NCBI GenBank assembly: GCA_021292165.1 | Contig: CM037879.1 | Location: 250,275,438-250,339,437, forward strand | Direction of reading: 5' to 3' | DNA length: 64,000 nucleotides | Origin: Shinisaurus crocodilurus | Taxonomy: Eukaryota > Chordata > Lepidosauria > Squamata > Shinisauridae | Shown here: positions 10,086-21,694 of the stretch, in pieces | Layout of the letters: each line of letters opens with the position of its first letter | How positions within the stretch are numbered: position 1 is the stretch's first letter | Translations under genes and position numbers: made by a program | The notes under the pieces: generated by a model | Databases searched by the model: none | Seen by the model: the letters and a program-made list of their open reading frames with translations, nothing else | What the model was told of the DNA's origin: nothing

Positions 10086-10963
10086 CAAATGTCAGTCAGT
10101 CAGTCAGGCAATCACTCGTGACCGAGTAAGATTGTCTTCCAGGATAAAAAAGAAAATTTACAAAAAGGAGATTTTAAAAGGAGGAGAATTCTAAAGAAAA
10201 TTGTGTAGACTCTAGCGATGGGTCCGTAAGTGACTATGGAGGCCAATTCTAGATCCACACAGCTTCCCACAGTGAGGACACAGGTTACCAGATGGAAGGT
10301 GGTCTTGTAAAGGATTCATTTGACGTGCTTTTCGCTTAGCACGTTTCTCATTTCATTCATTTCATTCATTTATTATATTTATACCCCGCCTTTTTTCCTG
10401 CAAGGAACCCAAAGTGGCTTACATAATCCTCCTGCTCCTCTCCATTTTATCCTCACAACAACCCTGTGAGGTAGGTTAGGCTGAGAGGCAGTGACTGGCC
10501 CAAAGTCACCCAGTGAGTTTCGTGGCCAAGCGGGGACTAGAACCTGGATCTCCCGAGTCCCAGTCCAACACTCTCACCACTACGCTTTCACCTTGCACTC
10601 CCTTTCACCTTGCACTCGAGCTTCTTCAAAGTCCATAGAACCTTTGTGAAAGGCCAACCTCCAGTTAGATCGTTCATGGGCCAGAGCTTCCCAGTTTTTG
10701 ATGTTTATATTGCATTTTTTTAGATTAGCCTTAAGAACATCTTTAAACCTCTTATATTGACCACCGATATTCCGCTTTCCATCCTTGAGTTGGGAATAAA
10801 GTAACTGCTTTGGGAGACGGCAGTCAGGCATTCGAACAACATGACCGGTCCACTGAAGTTGGCGTTGAAGGATCATTTTTTCAATGCTAGTAGTCTTTGC
10901 TTCTTCCAGTACACTGACATTTGTTCGCCTATCTTCCCAAATGTATGCATCAATTGTGTGCAT
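10086..10963 (-). pseudogene. LINE ORF2 C-terminal fragment and 3' tail, interrupted by a SINE
   Basis: A minus-strand frame (10580-10963, 127 residues) contains the motif RQLQWTGHVVRMPDCRLPKQ, then KDGKRNIGGQYKRFKD and a Trp-rich end (NWEALAHERSNW). This pattern is typical of the C-terminal tail after the reverse transcriptase domain of several non-LTR retrotransposons. No RT or endonuclease domain remains. The last ~12 residues are read from the inserted SINE (10362-10596), so the natural C-terminus is lost. Beyond the SINE, 10086-10340 (with ATCACTCGTGACCGAGTAAG) looks like the 3' UTR. The clade is not assigned. Confidence 0.75.
10362..10596 (-). mobile_element. Sauria-type SINE, near full length
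   Basis: Plus-strand order is the tail ATTTATACCCCGCCTTTTTT, the middle GGCCCAAAGTCACCCAGTGA, then the head with AACCTGGATCTCC and CACCACTACGC. It interrupts the LINE fragment. A 16-bp stretch CTTTCACCTTGCACTC is tandemly repeated at the head junction (10585-10617), which may be an insertion scar. Confidence 0.92.
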
Positions 10964-11365
10964 CTTTGAAATCTATGCATGCTTCTCCCATTGATTAAAG
11001 CATACTTGTGTGCATTTTTCAAAAGTACGCATTTTTCATGCACAATTTTCAAATGTACGCATGCTGTCAAACGCAATTTTTTTGGTCCACAAATCACATT
11101 GCAAGCTCAGAAATGTATGGACTTTAATGGCAGGTTACATCTGAGTCTGTGTTTGGTCCAGAAGGTCCAAGAATGAACTGAAATTAATTTCTCATACATC
11201 CCTAGCAAGGCAGAGGGCAATTTCAGATTTCCCTTTTATCTCCCACAGCATCTCTCTCTGCAGCCTTTCTCCATTCCCCAGCCCCAACTGGCTTCTCTCT
11301 CACTCCCCTGTTCCACACCAGCAAGAGGAGGGGCAAAGACCAACTCCCTTTGTCTTGTGTTCTGG

Positions 11366-11535
11366 AGACTGATTATAGATTCATAGATCATAGAGTTGGA
11401 AGGAGCCTACAAGGCTATCGAGTCCAATCCCCTTCTCAATGCAGGAAACTAGAGGAGGGGTCTCCCATGCAAGTAATAATAACCAGGCCTGACCCTGCTT
11501 AGCTGTCCACACTCAGACAAGCTGAGGCAGCGTGA
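11366..11535 (-). mobile_element. 5S-rRNA-headed SINE with CR1-like tail
   Basis: Left end AGATCATAGAGTTGGAAGGA followed by ATCGAGTCCAATCCCC is the reverse of a CR1-type 3' tail. The right part (GGTCTCCCATGCAAGTAATA then AACCAGGCCTGACCCTGCTT, AGCT) is the reverse complement of the 5S rRNA internal control region (AAGCTAAGCAGGGTC ... TACTTGGATGGGAGACC). Same architecture as the plus-strand copy at 36212. It is a SINE, not a 5S gene. Confidence 0.85.
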
Positions 11536-11539
11536 GCCA

Positions 11540-12830
11540 CAGAATAAGATGGGGGGGGGGAGTTTTGAAAGGGAGCTGCTGCAGGGAAGAGAAATCTGAA
11601 GTAGATTTCTTTGGGCAGGAGGGAAAGACTGTGTCTCCTTACCTTTTTAACCCTGGTTTTGAAAACAGATGCTTGCTGTGCTGTGCTGGGGCTTGCTAGA
11701 GAAGTGGGGGCAATTTTAATTTTAAGAAAGAGACCTTCAGGAGACTCTGGCTTAAGAAGAACAATGCCACCTGTTCTATTAGTCCTTCTCCTTAATTCTG
11801 TGAGAGGGGCAGGCTGCCACTTGCTAGGTGGAAAGGGAAAGGCAGTCTGCCTGTATTCAGGGGCACTTTTACTACATTCTTACTGGCTATCAGAAATATT
11901 TTTTTATTGTTAAGCCTGGACATAATTTCTAGACTTCTGACCCTGATCCTGCCTTCTACCCATGCTTTCTCCATATAATGAAAGACAGGGGGAAACACAC
12001 CTGCTATTTTGGATATCGATGCGTTCTCACCCAGTTTTGTAGGTCACTGGTGCTGACACAGCATTTCATAGGATTAATCATAAGGGTCCACTCTCAGTAT
12101 TAATATGAGGGCAGAACCGGTCTCTTTGTACCAGTATCTGAATGACATTTGGGCCCATACTAGTAAAACTGCTGCCAAAGGTATTTGGGGACTGGTGTTA
12201 CTCTCCCAGCTTTCTGCAGTGCAGCTGTGCCATGCAGGGGACATGCATCGTTTTGCTGATGCCAAGGAACAGTGTTGGACAATGGCTGCTATGAGCAGAA
12301 CCCTATATGCTATTTAGAAGTCCAGCATATAAGAGCAGCGACGTACCCTTCTGCCACTGTTCTTTATTAGCGAGAGTGCTTTGCTAGCCAACATGGCAGA
12401 GCTGCAAGCCTCTTGTTCCACTTGCCATGGCTGCTAAAGTGATTGATCTGAAACAGCTTTTGGCCTCACCACCAGCTCTTGAAATCAGTTACATTCTGCA
12501 CCCTAAACTGCTGCCTGCCCCTCCCCCTCCCCCCCCCCCCCCGTATCCCCGCCTCCCTCAACTGTCCAGCAGGCTATACTGAGGAAGATGAGAGGGGGAA
12601 GCAGGGCCAGTGACCAGCCCTGCTGGAAGATTTAATTCCCCCCCCCTTCCCTTCCCATTCCCTTTTCCTTGTGTGTTGTGCCTTTTTAGATTGTACACCT
12701 GCAGGCAGGGACTGTCTTCTTTTACTGATTATATGTGAGCCGCTCCAGTAGCCTTTTTGGCTGAGGAGTGGGATAAAAATACTTTCAATAATAAATCAGT
12801 AATTAAATTCCCCTATGGTGAAAGCTGAGG
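11540..12830. other. unique DNA with LINE tail remnant
   Basis: 12685-12805 (GCAGGCAGGGACTGTCTTCT ... GAGCCGCTCCAGTAGCC ... GGGATAAAAATACTTTCAAT) resembles an L2/CR1-type 3' tail on the plus strand. A poly-C tract lies at 12528-12542. Nothing else recognised. Confidence 0.5.
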
Positions 12831-12838
12831 CCTTAGCA

Positions 12839-12974
12839 CAGGGGTAGGCAACCTGGTGCCCTCCGGATGTTTTGGACTACAACTCCCATGAGCCCCAGCC
12901 AGCACAACCATTGGTCAGGGACTATGGGGGTTTCAGTCTAAATCATCTGGAGGGCACCGGGTTGCTGCCCCCTG
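12839..12974. mobile_element. hAT MITE with perfect TSD CCTTAGCA
   Basis: Ends CAGGGGTAGGCAACCTGGTG and the reverse-complementary CACCGGGTTGCTGCCCCCTG enclose ACTACAACTCCCATGAGCCC. The 8-bp CCTTAGCA at 12831-12838 and 12975-12982 is identical. The central TA fits the Buster-type duplication nnnTAnnn. Confidence 0.92.
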
Positions 12975-13029
12975 CCTTAGCACATTCATCTATAAAGCTT
13001 CTGGCAATCCTACCAAAAATCATCAATAT

Positions 13030-13186
13030 GGCCTGGTTCACATATAACGACAGTCCGTGGATTATACAACCTGTGGGTTGTCATGAACAAGCAGAAGAAA
13101 GCAGTGGTGTGCTGCCTTCCATGCACTCACCACTTCCACTTTTACTCAGTAACCCACGAGCAGCTCCTTCATAGGTTGCTGAGCGT
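13030..13186. mobile_element. part of a DNA transposon with TGGTTCACA..AACCCATGGG motifs (left part)
   Basis: CTGGTTCACATATAACGACA and CAACCTGTGGGTTGTC resemble the motifs repeated throughout 14085-15320. The solo LTR at 13187-14080 appears to have inserted into this element. Confidence 0.5.
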
Positions 13187-14080
13187 TGTGAAGGGTTTCT
13201 GGTAGGTTGTAGGGAGGGGCTTGCCCCCAAAACTCTCAACTCCCTACCCTGTGGCCAGCGGGCAAACAAACCACCTGGTAGACTGCCACCACCCCTTCTC
13301 ATCCACCCAGTCCAAGCCAGGGGATACTTGGACCTTTCCGGATATCCTGGGGGCCCCAGAAATAAGGGTTCACCTGATCACCCTCTATTTCTAACCCTCC
13401 CACCTAAAACCCTAAACAGTAGCCCAACCAAAGCAGAAGGCACTGAATTTAGTGCCAAGGCCAGCTCCAGAACAGAACACACTCAGACTGGAAACAGTGA
13501 CTTTATTTACAATAAGGGGGACAAAAAGGTAAAACTGTGCAAAGACAAAAGGAGATAGAAAAACCAGTATATTAAACAATGAAGAAATCCTTTGAAACCC
13601 TGCTGCAGGCTAAAACAATAAACCCTATCTAGTCGCTCCCATACCTTACCCTAAGGTAAGGTTCTTCCGATGGGACAAGGTTTAATCAAGATGCCAGGCT
13701 CACAAATGCAACCCAAAGACCAGGACACCTTCCTTGTGAAGAACGCCTAGCAGCTCTAACCCTTCTAACTTTATACCCCCCCAGGCCCTTGACCAGTATG
13801 AGGTGAGCCTCCATAGCCAATCACAGTCAGCTAGATGACTTCCTCAGCTTCCCGGAGGGGAGGAGGGGTTGAAAACCCCTTACTGCTGTCCAGCTGAAAT
13901 CAGTCAGCCTAATTGTTGGCTGCTGTTCAGCTCTGACCTTGAAGGCCTGGAGACTAGCAAAAAGCCATGATAAGGCACACAGGTGGTTGCAATAAGTGCG
14001 TGCCACTGCCAGCCACTTCTCATGAAATACAGCCTCTTGTTAGCAGCAAAAATCTCTAAAGAAAAATGAATTTCTTCACA
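13187..14080 (-). mobile_element. solo LTR with 5-bp TSD
   Basis: The segment begins TGTGAAG and ends CTTCACA and is flanked by AGCGT on both sides (13182-13186 and 14081-14085). Read on the minus strand it carries TATAAAG (plus 13769-13775) and, about 265 bp downstream, AATAAA (plus 13502-13507), in LTR order U3-R-U5. No internal retroviral sequence is next to it. This indicates recombination between two LTRs after insertion. The family is not identified. Confidence 0.8.
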
Positions 14081-14085
14081 AGCGT

Positions 14086-15325
14086 GACATGCGAATCCCA
14101 GCCACTGGGTTGTTAAGATGCTAAAAAAAAAAGCTAGTGGTTAACTCATGGTTTGTTGTTGGGTTAACTGCTGGATTGTTTAGCCCCTAAACAACCCAGC
14201 AGCCTGGGTTCAAACATCATGCTCAGCAACATACAAAGGAGGTGCTCGTCCCCAACAGCCCATGGGCTGTTCAACCCATGGGCTGTCGTTATGCGCAAAG
14301 TGGTCCTATGGCTGGTTTCACACATAACGCTAACCCATGGTATGGGTTGTTAAATTCTGTGTTGTAATGTTGTGTGAACCCAGCCACATTAACAAACCAT
14401 GGCTTGTGAACCATGAACAACCTGGAAAGAGAACCCATGGACCCAGTTTGCACATCACAGGAGACATACATCACATGTGAGCAGCTTCCGCTTTCTGTAA
14501 ACAACTTCCAATTGTCCCAATCAGAGGTTGTGAGCATGATGTGCAAATTTGGACCTCTAGATTGTTTAGGGGCTAAACAACCCAGCAGTTAACCCTTGGT
14601 TTATAGTTGCTAATTAACCCACAATTTGCTTATGTGATGTGCGAACTGGCCCATGGTTTGTTGTTGGGTTGTGAACACTGGGCTGTTTAAACCATGGGTT
14701 GTTGTTACATGTGAACCGAGAACTGTGGGTTGCTTATGGGTTGTTTCACCAGGCTATAGAGGTGATGAGCAAGAGTGTAAAACAAAAACAAACAAATCAG
14801 CCACTTTACATGTCAGTACTACAGTGCTACAAAGGCATTTGGGATATAGGGAGGAAGCGGGCAAAGGGGGAAGGAAACAAACAACCCAGGGACTGAGAAA
14901 ACAAACCGGTTTATTTTATTGTCTGTCTGTCTGTCTATTTATTTATTTAATACATTTCTATACCACCTTTCTGCTAAGGCACCCAAGGCGGTTTATAATG
15001 TTTAAATACTGAAACAAACAAACAAACAAACAAATGTCCGTCCCCCCCAACCAAACAAACACCAGTTCTCTCAAGCCAACTGAAGGTTTCTTCAGGAGCT
15101 GATGGTACAAGCTCCCTGGCCTGGGCTTCTCTTCTCTTCCTCTGTAGCCCCAGAGAAGGCAGGGGAGGGGCTTCCCCAACAGTCCTCTCAGGCCGGTGAT
15201 GGTTGTTTCAGCTGATGGCATTTGCTCCCTGGCTTAGGCTTCTTTTCTACCAGACAAACCCTGGGTGGGGCAACAAACCCTGGGTTAAATAAACCATGGG
15301 TTAGTGTTATGTGTGGAGGGTGACT
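14086..15325. mobile_element. complex of palindromic DNA-transposon sequence
   Basis: Motifs such as GGGTTGTTGTTACATGTGAA, ATAACGCTAACCCATGG and AAACAACCCAGCAGTTAACC recur in both orientations across the tract. A related piece is at 26175-26330. It includes an ATTTATTTATTTAATACATT plus TTTCTATACCACC segment (14937-15000), a LINE/SINE tail in reverse. Several nested insertions are likely. Boundaries are not resolved. Confidence 0.5.
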
Positions 15326-15329
15326 ATAG

Positions 15330-16390
15330 TATAATCAAGAAACCAGGAATGAGAAAAATGCATGTTGCTCACTTATGAACAGACTACCCTGCAGGGGTGT
15401 TGGTGGGGAGTTTAGAAGACCTGCTCAATCCTTCCCCCATCCAGCAATAGTGCTGACAAGAAGCAGAAGAATTAAGGAGTATAACACAGAAATATCACAC
15501 ACAAATAGCCTGCGCTGACCGGGCCACCTAGGTGCATTGTAGAATGTTTCCCGGGGGGGGGGGGATCCCTACAAGATCCATATGCCTCTTTTACCTCAGG
15601 AACCAAGAGCCCCACTGGCAAATACAATACCATGCCATTATAATGGCGCCAGCCATTGAAGAAAGCACCTGCTCTGTTCAATGAAGTGACAGTGAGATAG
15701 CAACAGGTATTTCAAGCAAGCAGCATGAACAATTAGATTATCACATACAGGAGTTGGTTAAACATTCTTTATCCATTGCTTTAGAACTGAGTTCTGCATT
15801 GTTCACCATGTCAGTTATTTGCAAGGCTGTAGCCAGAGTAGGAACTGTGGGGCCTCCACCTAGAGCACTGATTCAATCTACCTAAGAATTTTGCCCCAAA
15901 AGGGGGCTTTTAATTGATGATTGACAGATTCAATTTAAAGAATAAATGCTTATTTTTAGGATATGGTGTTTTTTGTGTGTGTGTTTTTTAATAGGTAGCT
16001 GGACACACACCCCTCCAAGTGGTAGGTCTCCATATTTCACTCCCCTGATCCATCCAGCTATTTTTGTAAACATTCACAAAGTTTCAACATGGGGCAGGGG
16101 GTGTCTGATGCTCTGCCACTAATGATGTCATAGGCACTATGCAATGGATGCCTGCAAAACTATTATCCATGTTGCATAGTTGGCATACTAACTAGGATTA
16201 AAATAATATTTTCCCAGGAGCAAATTATTCTGGTTTGAGTACAGAAAAAAATGTGATATTCCCACAAAATGAGTACTGTCTGGAGGAAAGATGTCTGGAT
16301 TATCCTTGACAATTAGCAACTACTCCATATTTATTGTGTAACAAAAACGTAATCTGGACAGGCCTGTAGTTATAACATCACAGAATTCTA
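15330..16390. other. unique DNA
   Basis: A poly-G tract lies at 15553-15564. No gene or repeat recognised. Confidence 0.5.
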
Positions 16391-16396
16391 AGAGGC

Positions 16397-16540
16397 TGAT
16401 ACATTTATAGAATCACAGAATAGTAGAGTTGGAAGGGGCCTATAAGGCCATCGAGTCCAACCCCCTGCTCAGTGTAGGAGAACAGATGTGGGCAGCCCAG
16501 GCAGTCACCCATCCAGGCACTGACCCGGCTCATACCTGCT
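16397..16540 (-). mobile_element. 5S-headed SINE with CR1-like tail, diverged
   Basis: AGAGTTGGAAGGGGCCTATA and ATCGAGTCCAACCCCCTGCT give the reverse CR1-like tail. TCACCCATCCAGGCACTGAC followed by CCGGCT resembles the reverse of the 5S segment GGTTAGTACTTGGATGGGAG. The remainder of the 5S head is missing. Confidence 0.65.
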
Positions 16541-18747
16541 ACAGCATGTGGCCTGTATTATGTGCTCTCAATGCCACACTTCCAATGAATAAGAGTTTTC
16601 AGGTAAATTGGATTCTCTTACGTACATAACATCCTGCTCCTATGTATTTAGCTATCTCTAATACTGGAACCAGTTTGTGCGTCCTCCTTCGTATTCATAG
16701 AATATGAAATATTCTAACTGTGTTGGACAGCACCAGCACCAATGAAATACGAAATGTACTTGTTGCTTTTAACTGGGTGGAGGGACATTGCATTCTCCTT
16801 GCTCAAAGACTTGTTTCCTTTCTAGGCATGGATAATTACTACACCTGCTTCCACCCACAGTATAACTCAAGTGGCATTTCTTAAACAGTTTATAGAAATG
16901 CAGACAAAATTATTCAAAAGTACTTGAGATTCAAGAGTTCTCATTTTTCTCCAGGACTAAGAGCCTTGTATAAGGGAGTGGGGAACAAATATGTTCACAA
17001 AGCTATTTTGTGAACCTGGAAAATGTGAGAGGGAGGTTTGTTCTTCAGGTCACCCCATTTCTGAATTGGCTGTTTGTCTCAAAGTATCAGCAATTTCACA
17101 TTATAACATAGGAGCTATCGGAGATGGCTCAAGACATTTTGGCGCCTGAGGCAGAAAATCCAAATTCCTCACACCCATGGTGGTAAAGATAATATAGCAA
17201 TAAACGACAAAATTGTCTATTTGCTGTCCTTTATTAGAACCCCCAAAGCTGCTGCCTGAGGTGGGTCTCTTTGTGGAGCTATGATAAGAATCAGGACAAA
17301 TCACAGAAGGCTTTTAAAACAAAACGTGGCTCTAGATATCACAGCCACTTACTAAACTGGCAATTGTCTAATTTAGAAAATGAGGGATGAGTTTCACTTT
17401 GGTTTCTGCCCGGTAAAACCTAGATGGATGTGAAGTGGTTCATTGCAATTTAGTTCTATCAGGGTCATTTTGATAGAAAGCCTGATCCCCAAGGTTGCAG
17501 AATATCTGTTCTGCATTGGGAATGAAAGAGAGACACATAGTAGGAGTCTGGGTGTCCCTAAATTCCCATTGAACTGTGTGCACTCACCCAGGGAAAAGGC
17601 AACTGCAATAAGTGGGCAGAGATGTAGATGCATGCGGCTAGAGTGGACACAGAGATAAGATTTGGTAAAGAGATATGTCTTTGTCATGTAAGTTTTCTTT
17701 TAATATAAACTAGAGTCGTGAAAATATATAACATTTGGGATAGAACACAAAGCATAATAATGGTTTATAAATAATGAAAAGGGGCAGGATCTCCATTTGA
17801 TACTTCATAAATTGTGCCCATTGGCCCAACAGTTATACCACTAGCTTGCTATCTGATATCATGCCTGGAGTCCACAGCACAATAAAGGTGGGGGTGTAAC
17901 CATTCTTGCCAGATACCAACGTCTATCCTTTTCTGTACCTATGTGATATTGTTGGTGAGGTTGTCCCACTAACCAAGACTTTCCTCTGGCCTGCACTCAT
18001 TATATCAAGGGTGGCTTACTTCTCAGTACTAGGGCTCCATTACCCTCACTCTGTTAATTGGGAGATCTCAGTATACGTATATAGATTGTCATCTCACAGG
18101 GCTGCAGGGGAATTGAAGAGCTGAAAATTTCCTTTGTATTTCCTGAAATACAACTGTTAAAAGGGTGCAGGGGGCCCCTAATGGTGAAATACCATCTATC
18201 TCCACTTTTACAGTATGAGAAGTCACGTTATTCTGGGTAGGTGCTCATTTAATCTCATTTCACTGTATGAGACCAACCCCCAACCTGTTAAATTAATCAG
18301 GTAAGACCTTGTTCAAAGATCCCTCATCCAAGGAGATCAGGATAGTTCTAGATAGGAACAGGGCCTTTTCAGTGGTAGTCTGAAAGCAGTGAAAAGGGCT
18401 CCCAGATAAAATGCAACAGATCTCTCTTGACCTTTGGAACCACAAAGCTCATATACACCCCAACAGGGGCAGGGTGGTTTCCTAGAAATAAAAGACAAAT
18501 CCAAACAAAGGCATAATAGAGCCAGGGAAATCCTCCTTTGGAAATAAGGAAGGAATTTCACAACTTGTTTCTCATTTTTTAAGATAACTTTTAAGATTTT
18601 ATGGAGGGGGGATCCATGATAGGAGCACTTGCATGAATGAAAAATACATTGTACAAGCATATTCCTACGTAACATCTGATGCAATTCTGCATGGATCTTG
18701 CTACCAGCAATATCTGTATATCCCTGCTTCAGATGCTGCATTAGAAA
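16541..18747. other. mostly unique DNA
   Basis: 17100-17285 (GACATTTTGGCGCCTGAGGC ... GCTGCCTGAGGTGGGTC) looks like a decayed hAT element. No target duplication. No gene recognised. Confidence 0.45.
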
Positions 18748-18990
18748 TGAGAACCAGTGTGGCGTAGTGGTGAGAGTGTTGGACTGGGACTCAGGAGATC
18801 CGGGTTCTAGTCCCCGCTCAGCCATGAAACTCACTGGGTGACTTTGGGCCAGTCACTGACTCTCAGCCTAACCTACCTCAAAGGGTTGTTGTGAGGATAA
18901 AATGGAGAGGAGGAGGAGGATTATGTAAGCCGCCTTGGGTTCCTTTCAGGAAAAAAGGCGGGGTATAAATAGAATAAATAAATAAATAAA
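18748..18990 (+). mobile_element. Sauria-type SINE, full length
   Basis: Best copy in the window. The tRNA-derived head is ACCAGTGTGGCGTAGTGG (A-box region) with GGGTTCTAGTCCCC (B-box-like). The middle is GGGTGACTTTGGGCCAGTCA, then ACAGGGTTGTTGTGAGGATA-type sequence. The tail is GCCGCCTTGGGTTCC ... GGCGGGGTATAAAT, ending in an AAATA repeat. It would be transcribed by RNA polymerase III and mobilised by a LINE. Confidence 0.95.
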
Positions 18991-20160
18991 TAAAAATTCA
19001 GGAGTTTAAGCAATTTGCATACTTGCAGTCGCCAAGTCTGTGAAATGTCCAGATTAGCCTTCAGACCTCCCACAGCACAGATCTTCTTCTCCCCCACCCT
19101 CACCCCCAACAGTTTGGGGAGTTGAAGAGACACAGAGACTGACCTCTCTGCATCTTCACCCAAGGTGGCCTTTCACATGGTCACATCATCACATGTCACT
19201 TTTGTCAATGCCCATTGCTTGAGATGGGGAAAGCATGTATCACATTACGTCTGAACAGCAGAACATGTGTCTTTTGGCCCAGGGTACACGTATGGGAAAG
19301 CTACCACACACATGACTTTGCTGAGCATATATTTGGAGCAAAAAGAGAAAGAAAAAAGCCGTCCCACTCCCATTTATACATTACAAAGTACTGTAAACAC
19401 TTTCTCTTATGTGGAGATTAATCTCTGTGTTGGAAAAACTAGTATGAAGCGGCCACCAGAGCCCCCTGGCTAAAGTACAAAGACAGGAGCAGCACAGCCA
19501 TTGCCTGGGCTGAATCTGTTATGGGACTAAATAAAGGACTTCATCCTCTGGGGTCTACCAGCCTTTCACCAGCACTAAATTCACTCTTTTAATAAAAAAG
19601 ATAATGTTATCTCATGGGAAACAGACTCCCTCCTGCCTCCTCTTTGCTCCAAAGGAGCCAGCCAGCTTCCAGCCTCCCTCTGCAAGATGGTCACATCGTA
19701 ATGAGGCGGGTTGGTTTCTCAAGGATAATGAATGCAAAAACAAGCAGTGATGGAAACGCCAAGCCAGGGTCCATCATTCATTCCTGAGCTCTGGAATCCA
19801 TTAGGAGGTGCACCAGGGAAATAGAGACCCAAGCAGCATGTGAATAGAGCCCAGGTTGCAGGCTGGAAATGATTAGGAATGCAGGACAATCAGAGGTAAC
19901 ATTTCTTGCACTCTCAAAAAGCACACCCTTTGTCTCCCAGTGAGGAGATTCAAAACGCATCTCTTCTCCACGCATTCCCAGTGCTTCTTGTCTGAGGAAT
20001 TAATAGAGTTTGAGCCTGGGGACGGTCAGTTCATTACCATAGTTGATTCATGCATTTTGGAGACATTGTGTGTTTTTCTTCTTTTTTTCTTTTTTTTCCT
20101 CCCCAAAGAGCTTTATGTTTGGCAGCACTTTTTCATTTATTCACCTCCTTCCTTTCTCAA
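18991..20160. other. unique DNA, possible conserved non-coding element
   Basis: No repeat family is visible in 19600-20050. The sequence has complex, even composition and no frame, as conserved regulatory DNA often has. That is an impression only. Confidence 0.3.
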
Positions 20161-20210
20161 AGAGAGAGAGAGAGAGAGAGAGAGCAGAGAGAGAGAGAGA
20201 GAGAGAGAGC
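20161..20210. repeat. (GA)n microsatellite
   Basis: Interrupted once by GC. The Arg-Glu repeat frames across it are artefacts. Confidence 0.95.
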
Positions 20211-20484
20211 ATCTATTCAATTTTCCTCAGCCATTCTTTAATGCAAATAACTCAATTCATACTTAGACATGGTTATTACACAGCCCCATTCACCCAGGCA
20301 GAATTGGCTTTCCAATTCTACTTTTCGCTGTTCACTTTTACCAATGATTGTTCATTTCCTTTCACAATGATTTATATGCTCTCCCTCTGATTCTATACTT
20401 GCTCAAATAGGAAACAAATGCAAAGAGCTTAATCCTTTGCATTGGGGGCTGCCCTTTTCCTATCTTTTGTTTGAACCCTATCAC

Positions 20485-20553
20485 TTGGAATATCCCACTA
20501 GGTCAAAAGGTGGTATATAACTCTAAAATCATCATCATCATCATCATCATCAT
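20485..20553 (+). repeat. LINE-like tail with (ATC)n microsatellite
   Basis: AGGTCAAAAGGTGGTATATA, then ACTCTAAA, then an ATC run. This resembles an L2/CR1-type 3' end followed by its variable simple repeat. Confidence 0.6.
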
Positions 20554-20559
20554 CTAAGG

Positions 20560-21690
20560 AGGGGTCAAGAATGTGGTTTAATCAAAATTTTGGGTAAAGG
20601 TGTGTTGAGCTAAGGAATGTCATACGGTACCCTACCTTGCCTTCCCAGGGTGCTGTCTTCCTAGTGACTCTCCCGGCATCCCTTCTATTTGCTGGATGCA
20701 CTGAAGGCTAGCCATACAGAGAAGACAGAGGCAATTCAGCCAACCCCTAATTATCCTAGGACTGGGGGGGGGGCAAAGTGGTGCCCATGGGCACCAATGT
20801 GCCTGCAGATAAATTCCTTGGTGCCTGCAGACTCCCTACTGCTCTTGATTTTATAATTCTTTTTAGATTTTTGAATTATTATTATTAGTAGTAGTAGTTG
20901 TTGTTGTTGTTGTTTGTTGTTTATTTGTTTATTTATTTGTAACTGGGCGGCAGACATGATGCAAAGTGCCAACCTCCAGCATCAATTTTATTTCCAAGAA
21001 TGCCTCTTGGCCCCGCATGAGCCCCAGAGGCATTTTTAGAAAATAAAAATCATGAGTGGCTGCAGCCCAGCACTCCATTCCGAAATGTGCCCAGAAAAAA
21101 GTAAAAGCTAAGTGTGGGGTGGTAGGGGGGATCTTGGGGGGCTAGAGGGGGCAGTGAGGAGTGAGGGGGTGTTTTACCTTTTTGTTGGGAGATGTGGTGT
21201 GTGTGTCTTTTTCTGGTATATTGTGTTTTGTCTCAGTGGTGTTTGGTATGGGTGGATATCTTGCCTGTGGTGTCTGTTTCTCTGAGCTTCACCAGTTTGC
21301 CTTCTGCGAAATGGGTATTTTGTTGTGCTTTATGGGCACAAATATATGACAGACCCCACTTCTACCCTGTACTCAGTTTCTTGGCCAACTTATTTGTCTC
21401 TGAGCCTGGTTAGTTTAACTTATGTGAAATGGATGTTGGAGCAGAAAACTGCAGGTTCAAAAGAGTGGGTTTGTGTATTGGAACTCAGATCCCACTTCTG
21501 CCTTGAACTTAGGTTTTTTGGGAAGTTGCTTTTCTTTTAGGCTCACTAGTTTGCCTTCTGGGGAATGGGTGTTTTGTGGCTGGCCACCCCCACCATGACA
21601 GACATTTTGTGAATGGGCAAGCCCCTCCAAGGCAGCCATTTGGTGACACCACCCATGCCACTCATAATTCCAAATGTGCTCACCAGCTGT
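20560..21690. other. unique DNA
   Basis: Poly-G at 20764-20773 and a short ATT/GTT-rich tract at 20875-20940. 20995-21110 and the G/T-rich 21110-21600 show no recognised repeat. The frames in it lack exon signals. Confidence 0.4.
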
Positions 21691-21694
21691 ATTG

